46,806 nt of DNA from Gemmatimonadaceae bacterium (GCA_013813715.1 JACCRF010000045.1:1-46806), one strand, 5' to 3'. Shown: positions 1 to 8,995, numbered from the stretch's first letter. The notes: generated from the sequence alone by a model not told the origin. A program made the numbers and translations.

Positions 1-494
1 AAGATCGCGGCCGCCGCTATCCAATGCGTATAGGTAGAGTAGGGCGCGATCGACGGATCGTTGCCGGTGAGTCGCAGAAAGTACTCGGCGAAGGTGGTGG
101 AGATCGCTCCGAGCGCGGCCGCGCGGATCATCACGAGCTCCGCCCATCCGAAGAGAAACGCGGGAAGCCTGCCCCAAGCTTCGCGAATGAAGGCGAACAC
201 GCCACCCGTACGCGGGTACGCGCCCGCTACCTCGGCGAGCGTCAGTGCCCCGCAGAGCGCGAACAGACCGCCGGTCACCCAGATGAGAAGCAGCGGCAAA
301 GGTCCCGGAAGCTTGTCCGCAATGCCGGCCGGGGACCTGAAAATTCCGGATCCGATGGTGCTGCCGACGAGAATCGCCACGGCAGTCCATAACCCGATAC
401 GTCTGGTCAGGCCATCGGCGCCCGCCGGCTTCTCCAACGCGGGAATCAGGATCGTGCCGTCCTGCGGCGACGGAGGCTGCACTTGGTTTGGCAT
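1..494 (-). CDS. Amino-acid permease, APC superfamily (5' part only)
   Basis: Reading the minus strand from the ATG at 494 gives 164 codons with no stop before the window edge, so only the N-terminal part is present. After a cytoplasmic tail of about 30 residues comes the first helix of the APC fold with its glycine-rich break (VGSTIGSGIFRSP, about residues 45-57), then TM2 and TM3 with the usual family texture (LAEVAGAYPRTGGVFAFIREAWG). This is typical of secondary amino-acid transporters or exchangers of the inner membrane, often of 430-480 residues. The substrate cannot be told from this fragment. It is divergent from the small gene at 586, so the 91-bp gap should hold promoters for both directions. 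Confidence 0.85.
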   Translation of the reverse strand, partial: MPNQVQPPSPQDGTILIPALEKPAGADGLTRRIGLWTAVAILVGSTIGSGIFRSPAGIADKLPGPLPLLLIWVTGGLFALCGALTLAEVAGAYPRTGGVFAFIREAWGRLPAFLFGWAELVMIRAAALGAISTTFAEYFLRLTGNDPSIAPYSTYTHWIAAAAI

Positions 495-585
495 GCGCAA
501 ACGGTACTGTAAAGCACGGAGCCGCGCGAGTAGCTTTAGGCGTCATGCGCACACCCGCGCTCGACGAAAGCATTCCGCCGAGCAT

Positions 586-801
586 ATGACCCTGTCGCTG
601 GCCGAAATCGTCTTCTGGATTGCGGCCGCCCTGTGCGTCGTTGCCGAGGTCGCAATTCTTCGCGCAGCATTGAGACCGGCCGTTGACCCGCCGCCAGCGT
701 CGATCCCGCACTCGTCACGCGGCTCCGATCTGCTGTGGTCAATAATACCGGCCGTCGGACTCGGTTTTGTGCTCGCCGCTACGTGGCGGGCGCTTCACTG
801 A
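586..801 (+). CDS. Small two-helix membrane protein, COX subunit II membrane-hairpin-like
   Basis: A 71-residue protein starting at ATG 586, just ahead of ctaA. It has two hydrophobic helices (about residues 5-27 and 48-67) joined by a proline-rich loop. The second, with DLLWSIIPAVGLGFVL followed by ATWRAL, resembles the second transmembrane helix of cytochrome c oxidase subunit II, which typically reads E-x-x-W-T-x-x-P. The CuA-binding periplasmic domain that would follow in a real subunit II is absent. Its place upstream of the heme A genes fits a role around the terminal oxidase, but this is inference from a short, low-complexity sequence. No strong Shine-Dalgarno is visible. Confidence 0.6.
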   Translation: MTLSLAEIVFWIAAALCVVAEVAILRAALRPAVDPPPASIPHSSRGSDLLWSIIPAVGLGFVLAATWRALH

Positions 802-814
802 TACGCGCGATTCG

Positions 815-1768
815 ATGACGGCTGTCAGGCGGCTCGCCTACGCGGCGCTCGGTCTCGCGTTTGTGCAGATCGTCTTCGGTGCGATCGTGAGGATAACCGG
901 ATCCGGAATGGGCTGCGGCGACCAGTGGCCGAAGTGCAACGGCGAATGGTTCCCGCCGCACCATCGGATCGATCTAATCATCGAGATCAGTCACCGGTAC
1001 ATCGCGCTCGCGCTTTCGATCACGGTGGTCGCGCTCGTCATTCTGGCGCTGTCACGGCGGAGATCGCCCGAGGTCAGCGGATCGGGCGGCGTGCTGCGCC
1101 CCTCGGCGCTCTCCGGCTTGCTGGTAGTCACCGCTGCGTTGCTGGGTGCGGTCACGGTGAAGCTCGGGCTCAATCCTTTCGTGATCGCCGCGCACCTAAC
1201 GGTCGCCATGGCGCTTCTCGCGTCACTCGCGGTCGCGACGTTCAGAGCGGGGGGCCTCGGAGGACGCCGAGACGCCGCGGGGCTCCGCCCGGTCATGGAC
1301 GCGGCCGGACTCAAGACTCATCGTGCGGCACGAATAGCCGTCGGACTCGCGCTTGTGACGCTCGTGATGGGAGCGCTTACGGCGAACCTTCCTGACGCCG
1401 CATCGTCTTGCGGTGGCTTCCCGTGGTGCCGTACGATCAACAGCGGCGGCACTGGGCTCGGAGTCCAGATAGCGCATCGCGTTGTGGCGTTCCTTCTCTT
1501 CGGTCATTTGTGGGGGATGGCGGCGGCGATTCCGCGACGCGGGGAGCCACCGGCGATCGTGATGGCGGCCAGAGTGGCGTTCGGAGCGGCCGTAGTGCAG
1601 GTGCTCGTGGCGGCGGCGATGCTCGAGATGCAGTTCCCGCCGGTGGTTCGCTCGCTTCACCAGGCGGTGGGCACCTTCGTCTGGCTGGCGATCGTCGTGC
1701 TGGCGCTGCACGCATCGCGGGCAGCGCGGTCGGCTGCCATGGTGGTGCAGCAGCGAGTGGCCGCGTGA
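815..1768 (+). CDS. ctaA: Heme A synthase (CtaA/COX15)
   Basis: A 317-residue inner-membrane protein of the COX15/CtaA family, which oxidises the C8 methyl of heme O to give heme A for aa3-type oxidases. The first helix ends in the family motif TGSGMGCGDQWPKCNG, with the first cysteine pair in the periplasmic loop. ISHRY carries the conserved Glu-x-x-His of the next helix. AAHLTVA, IAHRVVAF and LHQAVGT give the other heme-ligand histidines, and SCGGFPWC supplies the second cysteine pair. ATG 815 is chosen because the predicted helix starts directly after it; the open frame upstream overlaps the previous gene. It is followed by ctaB, which makes its substrate heme O. Confidence 0.93.
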   Translation: MTAVRRLAYAALGLAFVQIVFGAIVRITGSGMGCGDQWPKCNGEWFPPHHRIDLIIEISHRYIALALSITVVALVILALSRRRSPEVSGSGGVLRPSALSGLLVVTAALLGAVTVKLGLNPFVIAAHLTVAMALLASLAVATFRAGGLGGRRDAAGLRPVMDAAGLKTHRAARIAVGLALVTLVMGALTANLPDAASSCGGFPWCRTINSGGTGLGVQIAHRVVAFLLFGHLWGMAAAIPRRGEPPAIVMAARVAFGAAVVQVLVAAAMLEMQFPPVVRSLHQAVGTFVWLAIVVLALHASRAARSAAMVVQQRVAA

Positions 1769-1782
1769 GTGGCACGCAGGCG

Positions 1783-2652
1783 ATGCCGAAGCGAACGCTC
1801 CTTCAGGACATGGTTATGCTCACCAAGCCACGGATCATCTCCCTCCTGCTTGTAACGACCATCGCTCCGATGTTCGTGGCGGGAAACCCCGGCTGGCTGA
1901 TCGTGCTGATCGTGCTCGCCGGCGGCTACCTGATGGCAGGCGGGGCGAACGCCGTCAATATGTTTATGGATCGCGACATCGACGACCGGATGGCGCGCAC
2001 GCGGCTGCGCCCGATTCCCGGTGGCAGGATGAGCGGGATTTCGGTGCTCGCGTTCGGCATCGCGCTGGCGACGGCGGCAACGTTTCTCTTCGCGGTCTTC
2101 GTCAACGTCCTGTCGGCAATGCTCGCGCTCGGCGGCTTCTACTTCTATGTATTCGTGTACACGCGGTGGCTCAAGCGTACGACGCCGCACAACATCGTAA
2201 TCGGCGGCGCTGCCGGCGCTTTCCCTCCGCTTGTCGGATGGGCGGCGATGACGGGCACGATCGACCTACTCGCGATATATCTATTCCTGATGATTTTCTA
2301 CTGGACGCCGCCGCACTTCTGGGCGCTCGCACTCCTCAAGCAGAATGACTACACGAGGGCGGGCGTGCCGATGGCGCCGCTGGTCTGGGGGGAGCGTGAG
2401 ACGATGAGGCAGATGCTCTGGTACACGATGATCCTGATCGCACTCACAGTGTTGCCAGTCACGTTCGGCGCGTTTGGCCTTATCTACCTCGTTGCAGCGG
2501 TGGCGCTCGGCCTCATCCTGCTGGGCGGAGTGATCCGGACGTTGCGAGCGAAGGAGTGGACCGCGCCCGCGTGGTGGGTGTACAAGTACTCGCTGCTGTA
2601 CCTCGCGCTTCTCTTCGTCGCGATGGTCGCCGACCGAAAGATCACCTTCTAA
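1783..2652 (+). CDS. ctaB: Protoheme IX farnesyltransferase (heme O synthase)
   Basis: 289 residues from ATG 1783; a GTG at 1765 overlapping the ctaA stop is an alternative start. The enzyme attaches a farnesyl chain to protoheme to make heme O. It belongs to the UbiA prenyltransferase superfamily, with about nine helices. Diagnostic motifs are NMFMDRDIDDRMARTRLRP, the first Asp-rich prenyl-diphosphate site (NxxxDxxxD), and the family segment YTRWLKRTTPHNIVIGGAAG with the adjoining PPLVGW. Together with ctaA upstream this gives a complete heme B to heme A route. The ABC exporter downstream overlaps its stop codon by one base, which suggests co-translation. Confidence 0.94.
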   Translation: MPKRTLLQDMVMLTKPRIISLLLVTTIAPMFVAGNPGWLIVLIVLAGGYLMAGGANAVNMFMDRDIDDRMARTRLRPIPGGRMSGISVLAFGIALATAATFLFAVFVNVLSAMLALGGFYFYVFVYTRWLKRTTPHNIVIGGAAGAFPPLVGWAAMTGTIDLLAIYLFLMIFYWTPPHFWALALLKQNDYTRAGVPMAPLVWGERETMRQMLWYTMILIALTVLPVTFGAFGLIYLVAAVALGLILLGGVIRTLRAKEWTAPAWWVYKYSLLYLALLFVAMVADRKITF

Positions 2653-4481
2653 TGGCAGGGGCACCGCTGACCAAGAGGCTTCCGTCGCCGCGACCGCTCG
2701 GTGAACTGGTGCCGCGCGTATTGCCGCATGCGTGGCAGCTCGCGACAGCGCTGACTTGCCTTCTCGTAAGCGTTGCGATAGCGCTCGCGTTCCCGCAGAT
2801 CGTCCGCCATCTCCTGGACGCGGCCTTTGTGTCGTCGGACGAGCAGCTGCTCAACCGGATAGCGATCGGGCTCGTCGTGCTGTTTGCGATACAGGCCATG
2901 CTCAACTTCGCGCAGGTGTACCTGCTGACGGTAACGTCCGAGCGGGTGATCGCCACGCTGCGTCGCGATCTGTTCGCCCGCCTGATCTATCTGTCGCCGG
3001 GGTTTTTCACAGAGCGCAGAACGGGTGAGCTGACGAGCAGGCTGTCGGCGGACACGACAGTGCTCCAGACGGTGGTCGGCTACAACCTGTCCGAGTTTGC
3101 CCGGCAGTCGCTTTTCCTCATCGGCGGAATCGTGCTTCTTACGATGACACATCCGCGGCTTGCGGCGACGACGTTGGCCGTTGTTCCGGTGGTCATAGGT
3201 TCCGCCTTCTTCTTCGGCCGGCAACTGCGCCGCGCGAGCACCGGCGTGCAGGACAGGATTGCCGAGGCGACAGGGACAGCTGACGAAGCGTTCTCACAGA
3301 TTCGCACCGTGCAGAGCTTTACTCGCGAAGCGGAGGAGTCGCGGCGATACACCGCGCACATGGCGCACGTGATCGCGGCCGCGATGGACCGCTCGCGGAT
3401 CCGCGCGACGTTTTTCGGGATCCTCACCTTCTGTGCGTTCGGCGGCGTGGTGGCTGTTCTCTGGCAGGGTGGAAGGCTCGTGCTCGATGGAACGCTCACC
3501 GCCGGCGCGCTCGTGTCGTTCCTGCTTTACGCGCTCTATGTCGCAGGCGCGGTCGGATCGCTCGGGTCGCTGTTCGGCGCGTATCAGGAAGCAGTCGGCG
3601 CGGCGCGGCGGACCTTTGACCTGCTGGCCGCCGAGTCCGACATCGCGAGCCCGTCGTTACCAGAGCCGCTCGCGAAGCCGGTGAGGGGTGAGGTCGAGCT
3701 GCGTGAAGTGACCTTCCGTTACGCGCCTTCGCTGCCCGATGTGCTTTGCGACGTGTCGCTCCGCATCGCGCCGGGCGAAGTGGTGGCTCTCGTCGGTCGG
3801 AGCGGCGCTGGGAAAACCACGATCGCCTCGCTGATTCCCCGCTTCTGGGACGTGACGAGCGGGACAATCCGCATTGACGGCCTCGACGTGCGAATGCTTT
3901 CATTGGCCGATCTCCGCGGGTCAATCGGGCTCGTGCCGCAGGAGCCTTCGTTGTTCAGCGGCACGGTGAGAGAGAACATCGCGTACGGGCTCATCGAGGA
4001 CGGCGTGATGCCGCCCGATTCCGAAATCCTTCGCGCGGCGCGGGCAGCGCACGCGACAGAATTCATTGACCGGCTGCGGGAAGGACTTGACACTATGGTC
4101 GGCGAGAGGGGCGTCAAGCTTTCAGGAGGCCAGCGCCAGCGGCTGGCGATCGCGCGCGTGTTTCTCAAGAATCCGGCAATCGTAATACTCGACGAAGCGA
4201 CGTCGAGCCTTGACAGCGAGAGCGAGTGGCTGGTGGAGAAGGCGATGCAGGAGCTTCTGCGCGGACGATCCACGTTGATCATCGCCCACCGACTGAGCAC
4301 TGTGCTGAGGGCCGACCGGGTCGTTGTTCTCGACCGCGGAAGGGTTGTCGAGGAGGGACGCCACGCCGATCTGTTGGCGGGCGAAGGAGTGTATGCGCGA
4401 CTTTACCGCGGGCAACTCCGCTCGAGGGACGAGTTCGTTGCAACTCCCCGAAGTCCTGCACCGCAGCCGTCCAGACACTGA
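2652..4481 (+). CDS. ABC transporter, fused permease and ATPase (MsbA-like half exporter)
   Basis: 609 residues; the ATG at 2652 overlaps the ctaB stop by one base. The N-terminal about 340 residues form a six-helix type I exporter domain. The C-terminal nucleotide-binding domain has Walker A (GRSGAGKTT, about 382-390), a Q-loop (GLVPQEPSLFSGTV), the signature LSGGQRQRLAIARV, Walker B (AIVILDEATSSLD) and the switch His in IIAHRLST. It should work as a homodimer in the inner membrane exporting a lipid, peptide or other hydrophobic molecule. The substrate is not evident. Its position in the heme A operon allows a cytochrome-related cargo, but MsbA-type half transporters sit in many contexts and I would not assign one. 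Confidence 0.93.
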   Translation: MAGAPLTKRLPSPRPLGELVPRVLPHAWQLATALTCLLVSVAIALAFPQIVRHLLDAAFVSSDEQLLNRIAIGLVVLFAIQAMLNFAQVYLLTVTSERVIATLRRDLFARLIYLSPGFFTERRTGELTSRLSADTTVLQTVVGYNLSEFARQSLFLIGGIVLLTMTHPRLAATTLAVVPVVIGSAFFFGRQLRRASTGVQDRIAEATGTADEAFSQIRTVQSFTREAEESRRYTAHMAHVIAAAMDRSRIRATFFGILTFCAFGGVVAVLWQGGRLVLDGTLTAGALVSFLLYALYVAGAVGSLGSLFGAYQEAVGAARRTFDLLAAESDIASPSLPEPLAKPVRGEVELREVTFRYAPSLPDVLCDVSLRIAPGEVVALVGRSGAGKTTIASLIPRFWDVTSGTIRIDGLDVRMLSLADLRGSIGLVPQEPSLFSGTVRENIAYGLIEDGVMPPDSEILRAARAAHATEFIDRLREGLDTMVGERGVKLSGGQRQRLAIARVFLKNPAIVILDEATSSLDSESEWLVEKAMQELLRGRSTLIIAHRLSTVLRADRVVVLDRGRVVEEGRHADLLAGEGVYARLYRGQLRSRDEFVATPRSPAPQPSRH

Positions 4482-4563
4482 CGGGTAGGCTTTCCCCGAA
4501 CCGGGAATGTATCTTGTCGCTGCAGCCATTGACCAACAAACAGACCCCAATCCAGAGGACACC

Positions 4564-5082
4564 ATGACCAAAGGCCTTACGACAGCACTTGCCGCCCTCT
4601 CCCTTTCGGCGTCAGTCGCCGCCGCCCAGACGTCGAATCCGCTGGAACTCGGAATCGATGCCGGTGTCACCATCGGTCTCGGTGACAATTCGGTGACCGA
4701 AGTCAACATCCCGGCGCAGGCATTCCGCGTGGGTTTCGTAATGAGCCCGCGGGTATCCATCGAGCCCAAGCTCGGACTGACGATCATCAGCGGCGACGGT
4801 GACACCTTCTCGTCGTACCGAGGAGAAGTCGGCCTTCTCTATCATCTCGCCAGAACGGGCATGCGTTCCGGCACCTATGTGCGTCCGTTCGTTGGGCTCA
4901 CCGGCTTCAGTGGCGGCACCGCGGACGAGACGCATGGCTTGATCGGCGCGGGTGTCGGATTGAAAGTGCCGCTGCGGGATCGCATTGGCAGCCGGTTCGA
5001 GGCCAACTTCGCGCACACGTTTGGCGATGGCAGCTTCAATCAGATAGGGTTGCTCGCCGGGCTGTCGTTCTTCACTCGATAG
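4564..5082 (+). CDS. Small exported outer-membrane beta-barrel-like protein
   Basis: 172 residues from ATG 4564. It has a clear Sec signal peptide (MTKGLTTALAALSLSASVAAAQ, cleavage near residue 22), then alternating short amphipathic strands rich in Gly, Val and aromatics, ending in a terminal Phe-x-Arg (LLAGLSFFTR), the pattern of a small outer-membrane barrel. Strand-like segments include LELGIDAGVTIGLG, VSIEPKLGLTII and FEANFAHTFG. No known enzyme motif is visible, so the function is unknown. It lies 82 bp downstream of the ABC exporter on the same strand and may have its own promoter. The signal peptide makes the chosen start firm. Confidence 0.75.
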   Translation: MTKGLTTALAALSLSASVAAAQTSNPLELGIDAGVTIGLGDNSVTEVNIPAQAFRVGFVMSPRVSIEPKLGLTIISGDGDTFSSYRGEVGLLYHLARTGMRSGTYVRPFVGLTGFSGGTADETHGLIGAGVGLKVPLRDRIGSRFEANFAHTFGDGSFNQIGLLAGLSFFTR

Positions 5083-5246
5083 AGAAACGGAACTTAGAAA
5101 CTAGCGGGCTGCCGGCGGTCGGCTCGGTATGGCGCTGCCGGCCGCGGGCGCAATCGGAACTGCGCCAAAACTCGAACATCCGCAGTTCTGATCGCGCCGG
5201 TAGCCGGGAGCGCCCTTTGTGGCCGGTAGCCGGTAGCGGGGTAGTT

Positions 5247-6071
5247 CTAGGTTCCGCCCTTTTTTGGCTCGCCCAGGCGTAGAGCAATCGTCGCCGGCTG
5301 TCCGGCCACAACCGTCACGGTTTGCTCGGCAACGCCAAGCACCGGGTGCCATGCCTTTACGCGGTACGTGCCCGGCGGAACATCGCCGATGTCGAACGCG
5401 CCGGCCTTCGAAGAAACCGCATGGTACGGATGATCGAAAGCCAGTATCCAGGCATTCGACCATGGATGGATGTCGCATATTATCTCCAGCTGCTCGGGCT
5501 TGTCGAGAAGCCGGTCGAACGGCACCAGCTCGCCGTTGTCGTTGAAAGGCGCGATACCCTCGAGCTCGCCCGTTGCGACGTTGATGATCCGGTGCCTGTG
5601 CGCCGCCACGTCCTCGCTGGAGAAGTTGAGCGTGGCGGGGGCGTGCACTGCCTGCACGTGAGGGGAGAGGACGCAGTCTTCGTTGACGAGCTCGAATCGT
5701 CGCTCGATCGGCAGCGGCTTGCCCGTCCGGATATCCGACAGCCACACGACCACGCCGCCGATTCGTGCTCCCGTACGCTCGATTGGCCGCACGGTCACAG
5801 TCTGGCCGCATCCTGGCTGGTCTGCTGTGGGGCGGATTACGGAATCCGGCGGGATCACGCCGTCGAAATCCACGGTGCCAGTGAGTCGCGATCCACCAAC
5901 GACCGTGATCGGCCGGTAAGGCGACGCGAGAGCTGACACTGCCGCGGCCCGCGGCGCAACGCTGCCTTCCTTCACGGCAGCCGGCTGCGCCGCCGAGGCT
6001 TTCTTTTCTCCCGAACAACCGCTGAGTGCTGAAACTGTCACAAAAGCCAGGCCGACAATGCTACGGAGCAT
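5247..6071 (-). CDS. Lipoprotein with cupredoxin-like and carboxypeptidase-regulatory-like domains
   Basis: 274 residues. The N-terminus has a lipoprotein signal with lipobox LSGC (Cys19). Residues 60-200 resemble the exported cupredoxin-fold proteins sometimes called methylamine-utilisation-like. PHVQAV at 138-143 is followed by a His cluster (AHRHRI, 157-162) and CDIHPW (Cys199, His202), which would supply the Cys and His ligands of a type 1 copper site. Residues 215-265 (AFDIGDVPPGTYRVKAWHP) look like a carboxypeptidase regulatory-like beta sandwich. The position where relatives often carry a Met ligand (HPxM) is Ser here. Copper binding is therefore only suggested. It lies 70 bp downstream of the amidohydrolase on the same strand. 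Confidence 0.7.
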   Translation of the reverse strand: MLRSIVGLAFVTVSALSGCSGEKKASAAQPAAVKEGSVAPRAAAVSALASPYRPITVVGGSRLTGTVDFDGVIPPDSVIRPTADQPGCGQTVTVRPIERTGARIGGVVVWLSDIRTGKPLPIERRFELVNEDCVLSPHVQAVHAPATLNFSSEDVAAHRHRIINVATGELEGIAPFNDNGELVPFDRLLDKPEQLEIICDIHPWSNAWILAFDHPYHAVSSKAGAFDIGDVPPGTYRVKAWHPVLGVAEQTVTVVAGQPATIALRLGEPKKGGT

Positions 6072-6141
6072 TCGTTATTTCGCTTGCAATGTGATTTCGT
6101 AACCGGGCAACGGACGTGCCACGGTAGCATACACCGCGCAT

Positions 6142-7821
6142 CTAGCGGCGTTCGTAGACGGTTCGTCCTGCAATCCACGTGGAGACGACACGGGTCTTGA
6201 GTATGTCACTGGCCGGAATCGTCATGATGTCACGGTCGAGTATCACGAAGTCGGCGTATTTGCCTGGGGCCAGCGATCCCATCAGGTTCTCCTGGAACGC
6301 GGCGAACGCCGGCCAGATCGTGATGGATTTGAGCGCTTCGGTGCGAGTCATTATCTGGCGCGGATACCAACCCCCCGAAGGCCAGTTTGTCCCGTCCTGT
6401 CGCGAGACGGCAGCGTGGAATGAGATCAGCGGATTCACTTCTTCCACCGGAAAATCGCTCCCGTTCGGAATTACGACGCCGGTTTCGAGGAGCGACCGCC
6501 ATGCATATGCACCCTTGATACGCTCGGGTCCAACGCGCGCCTCGGCCCATCTCATGTCGCTCGTCTGATGGCTCGCCTGCATCGAGGGTATGACGCCGAG
6601 CACACTGAAGCGCGGAATGTCGGAGGGTGATATGACCTGTGCGTGCTCGATGCGGAATCGATGGTCAGCCCGCGGCACCTTCCGGAACGCGGCGTCGAAC
6701 GCGTCGAGCACGATGCGATTGCCACGGTCTCCGATCGCATGAACGTTCACTTGGAACCCGCGGCGGAGCGCGGCGGTTGCGACCTGCTCGATGTGCGCGG
6801 GCGCAGAGACAAGCAGGCCTGTATTTCCCGGCTCGTCGCTGTACGGAGCGAGCAGCGCCGCACCGCGCGAGCCGAGGGCGCCATCGGAGTACAACTTGAT
6901 GCTCTTCACCCAGAGCCGGCCGTCGTACAGTGCGCTTAGTGGCCCTCGCGACATGTAGTGTCTGATTGCGGCGCTATCGTCGGAGATCATGACGTAGTTG
7001 CGAAGACTGAAGCGCCCTTCGCGCGCAAGCGCCTCGTAGATGTCGATGGTTTCGGGGCCGACCCCGGCATCGTGAATCCCTATGAGACCCCACTTGTTGG
7101 CTTCCGCGATTGCGGCGATGATCGCATCTCGCGCCTGCTGTCGGGTGAGCGGGGGAACGGCGCGGTCGATGAACGCCGACGCGTTGTCCACGAAGACGCC
7201 GCTGGGCGAGCCGTCACTCAGCCGAATCAGGCGCCCGCCGTCGGGGTCTTTTGTCGATGCATCGACGCGAGCGGTGCGCATCGCCATCGCGTTGGCGAGC
7301 GTCGCGTGCCCATCGATGCGCTCCAGCGCGACGGGGTTGTTCGGAAGCGCGCGCGACAGCGCTTCGTGCGTCGGGAAATTCCTGTCGGGCCAGAGATTCT
7401 GATCCCAGCCGCGGCCGACAATCCATTCACCCGGCTTCACATCCCGCGCGCGGGCGACCACCCTGGTGATCACTTCGTCGTAAGACCTGGCCCCGGCGAG
7501 CTGTACATTGCGAAGCGAATTGCCCAGGCCGAAGAGGTGGGCATGGGCATCCACCATGCCGGGGATTACCGTCTGACCTCGGGCATCAACGATTCGGGTT
7601 TGCGGGCCGGCGAGCGCTCTCGCCTCGCGCTCGGAGCCGGCGAACAGCACGCGTCCATTGCGGACGGCGATAGCCGCAACCAGCGGGCGGGCGGCGTCCA
7701 CGGTGTATACGCGGCCGTTCACGAGGATAAGATCGGCCCGGACGGTCTGTGCTGCGGAAGCGGCTGGCAGCGCCATGGACGCCACGCAAGCCATGAAGGT
7801 CAAAATCTTGTTGCATCGCAT
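6142..7821 (-). CDS. Exported amidohydrolase, YtcJ-like (amidohydrolase_3)
   Basis: 559 residues beginning with a signal peptide (MRCNKILTFMACVASM, then ALPAASAAQ), so it acts outside the cytoplasm. It has the composite-domain start seen in these enzymes (ADLILVNGRVYTVD), then the metal site of the TIM barrel, GMVDAHAHLFGLG (His93 and His95). Further ligand regions are VNVHAIGDRGN and FRIEHAQV, and the C-terminus returns to the beta sandwich with GKYADFVILDRDI. Relatives are metal-dependent hydrolases of uncertain substrate, often N-substituted formamides, amino-acid derivatives or cyclic amides. The gene is divergent from the GH18-like gene and is followed on its own strand by the lipoprotein at 5247. 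Confidence 0.92.
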   Translation of the reverse strand: MRCNKILTFMACVASMALPAASAAQTVRADLILVNGRVYTVDAARPLVAAIAVRNGRVLFAGSEREARALAGPQTRIVDARGQTVIPGMVDAHAHLFGLGNSLRNVQLAGARSYDEVITRVVARARDVKPGEWIVGRGWDQNLWPDRNFPTHEALSRALPNNPVALERIDGHATLANAMAMRTARVDASTKDPDGGRLIRLSDGSPSGVFVDNASAFIDRAVPPLTRQQARDAIIAAIAEANKWGLIGIHDAGVGPETIDIYEALAREGRFSLRNYVMISDDSAAIRHYMSRGPLSALYDGRLWVKSIKLYSDGALGSRGAALLAPYSDEPGNTGLLVSAPAHIEQVATAALRRGFQVNVHAIGDRGNRIVLDAFDAAFRKVPRADHRFRIEHAQVISPSDIPRFSVLGVIPSMQASHQTSDMRWAEARVGPERIKGAYAWRSLLETGVVIPNGSDFPVEEVNPLISFHAAVSRQDGTNWPSGGWYPRQIMTRTEALKSITIWPAFAAFQENLMGSLAPGKYADFVILDRDIMTIPASDILKTRVVSTWIAGRTVYERR

Positions 7822-7945
7822 CCCGTCATTTTGACCTGATGCGTTTCGAATCGCCAGACCGCCGGGTCAGGTGATCCAGCCACACGGGGGGGCACCGCTA
7901 CAGTACTTTCAAACGGTGACCACACCTATCGGCAGCATCGGCCGC

Positions 7946-8926
7946 ATGGCACGGGCTCTTGCGCTCGCCGGCACCGTGGCCTGTGGGCGCTTTCCCGGCC
8001 AGCTCCGCTCACCCTCCGAGATCTGGCTCGTTCCAGCGCCCGGTGAAATCGCGGACGCGGGTGACCGTGATTCGTTCGCGCCGCCGGGAACAATCCGGAT
8101 CGTCATCGACAGCCTCGGCCTTCGCCCGTCGGTCGAATACCGAGCGTCAATCACCACCAGTCCGCGCGCGCTGGGGGCGCTCACGCGCTCGGTCGCCGTT
8201 GTCACGACATTTCAGAATGGCCGATATCACCCCGAGACGATCCGCGCGCTCGGAGAGAATTCCGGCGTCGCCGCAGCGTCCGCTGGTGCGTCAATGCGCC
8301 TGGCTTCTGCGGACTCGCCCGCCGCTGTGATTCTCGATTTTCTGGGAGCGACGCATGAGGACCTCGCTGCGCTAATGAACGTGACCAGAGCGTTCGCGGA
8401 CTCCGCTCGCGGAAGGTCACTTGGCCCGTTAGGAATCGTGGTGCCCGCCGGCGATACCGTCAGCTATCCTGGGCACGTACTCGCGCGCTCTGCCGACCTC
8501 ATCGTCATTCGGCTGTATGACGAACACCGGCCCGGAACACCGCCCGGGCCGCTTGCCTCTCCAGACTGGCTTTCGCGGCACGTCGGCATGCGCGCCGCGC
8601 GAATCGGCGCCAGCCGAATCGTCGCCGAGCTGCCGCTGTTCGGCTATCGGTGGGAACGCGATGGAACGGCGCGCCGCATTACTTACTCGGACGCCATCGC
8701 GCTGGTCGCGCGGGACGCCGGTGCGCTCCGCCGTGACGAAGCTTCGGGATTTCTCACTGCCTCGTCGGCCCGTGACGGCTGGGAGATCTGGATCGGTGAT
8801 TTGACGACCGTCGAGCGACTGATCGCGAGCGCACGGAAGGTCGGAGTGACCCGCTTCGCGCTGGCGGGGCTCAGCGGGGCCGATCCCGCACTGTTGAGCC
8901 GCGTCGCCGTGATGATGGGGCGATGA
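7946..8926 (+). CDS. Probable exported GH18-like TIM-barrel protein, catalytic motif degenerate
   Basis: 326 residues from ATG 7946; a GTG at 7871 would add 25 residues. The N-terminus (ARALALAGTVACGRFPGQ) looks like a signal or weak lipoprotein signal, which favours the ATG. The body suggests the GH18/YaaH-type barrel: a strand and loop RSVAVVTTFQNGRYHPETIRAL, a central strand AAVILDFLGATHEDL, then LGIVVPAGDTVSYPG, ADLIVIRLYDEHRPG and ELPLFGYRWERDG. In active GH18 enzymes the central strand carries D-x-x-D-x-D-x-E; here it reads LDFLGA and lacks the catalytic Glu. It may therefore bind glycans without cleaving them. The family assignment comes from fold-level resemblance only. Confidence 0.55.
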   Translation: MARALALAGTVACGRFPGQLRSPSEIWLVPAPGEIADAGDRDSFAPPGTIRIVIDSLGLRPSVEYRASITTSPRALGALTRSVAVVTTFQNGRYHPETIRALGENSGVAAASAGASMRLASADSPAAVILDFLGATHEDLAALMNVTRAFADSARGRSLGPLGIVVPAGDTVSYPGHVLARSADLIVIRLYDEHRPGTPPGPLASPDWLSRHVGMRAARIGASRIVAELPLFGYRWERDGTARRITYSDAIALVARDAGALRRDEASGFLTASSARDGWEIWIGDLTTVERLIASARKVGVTRFALAGLSGADPALLSRVAVMMGR

Positions 8927-8995
8927 TAGCCGGCAAGATTAACCGAGAAAGACGCAGGTGCAGTCTCGCTCTCCCTCCGGATCTATTGAAACTCT

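Noticed and set aside
24-801. Long plus-strand open frames covering 24-392 and 61-801
   Set aside because: They are shadows of the minus-strand amino-acid permease. Only the last part of the second, from ATG 586, looks like a protein.
5083-5246. Short repeats of GCCGGTAGC between the barrel protein and the lipoprotein
   Set aside because: Only two or three imperfect copies of nine bases; no array, hairpin or coding signal that I can support.
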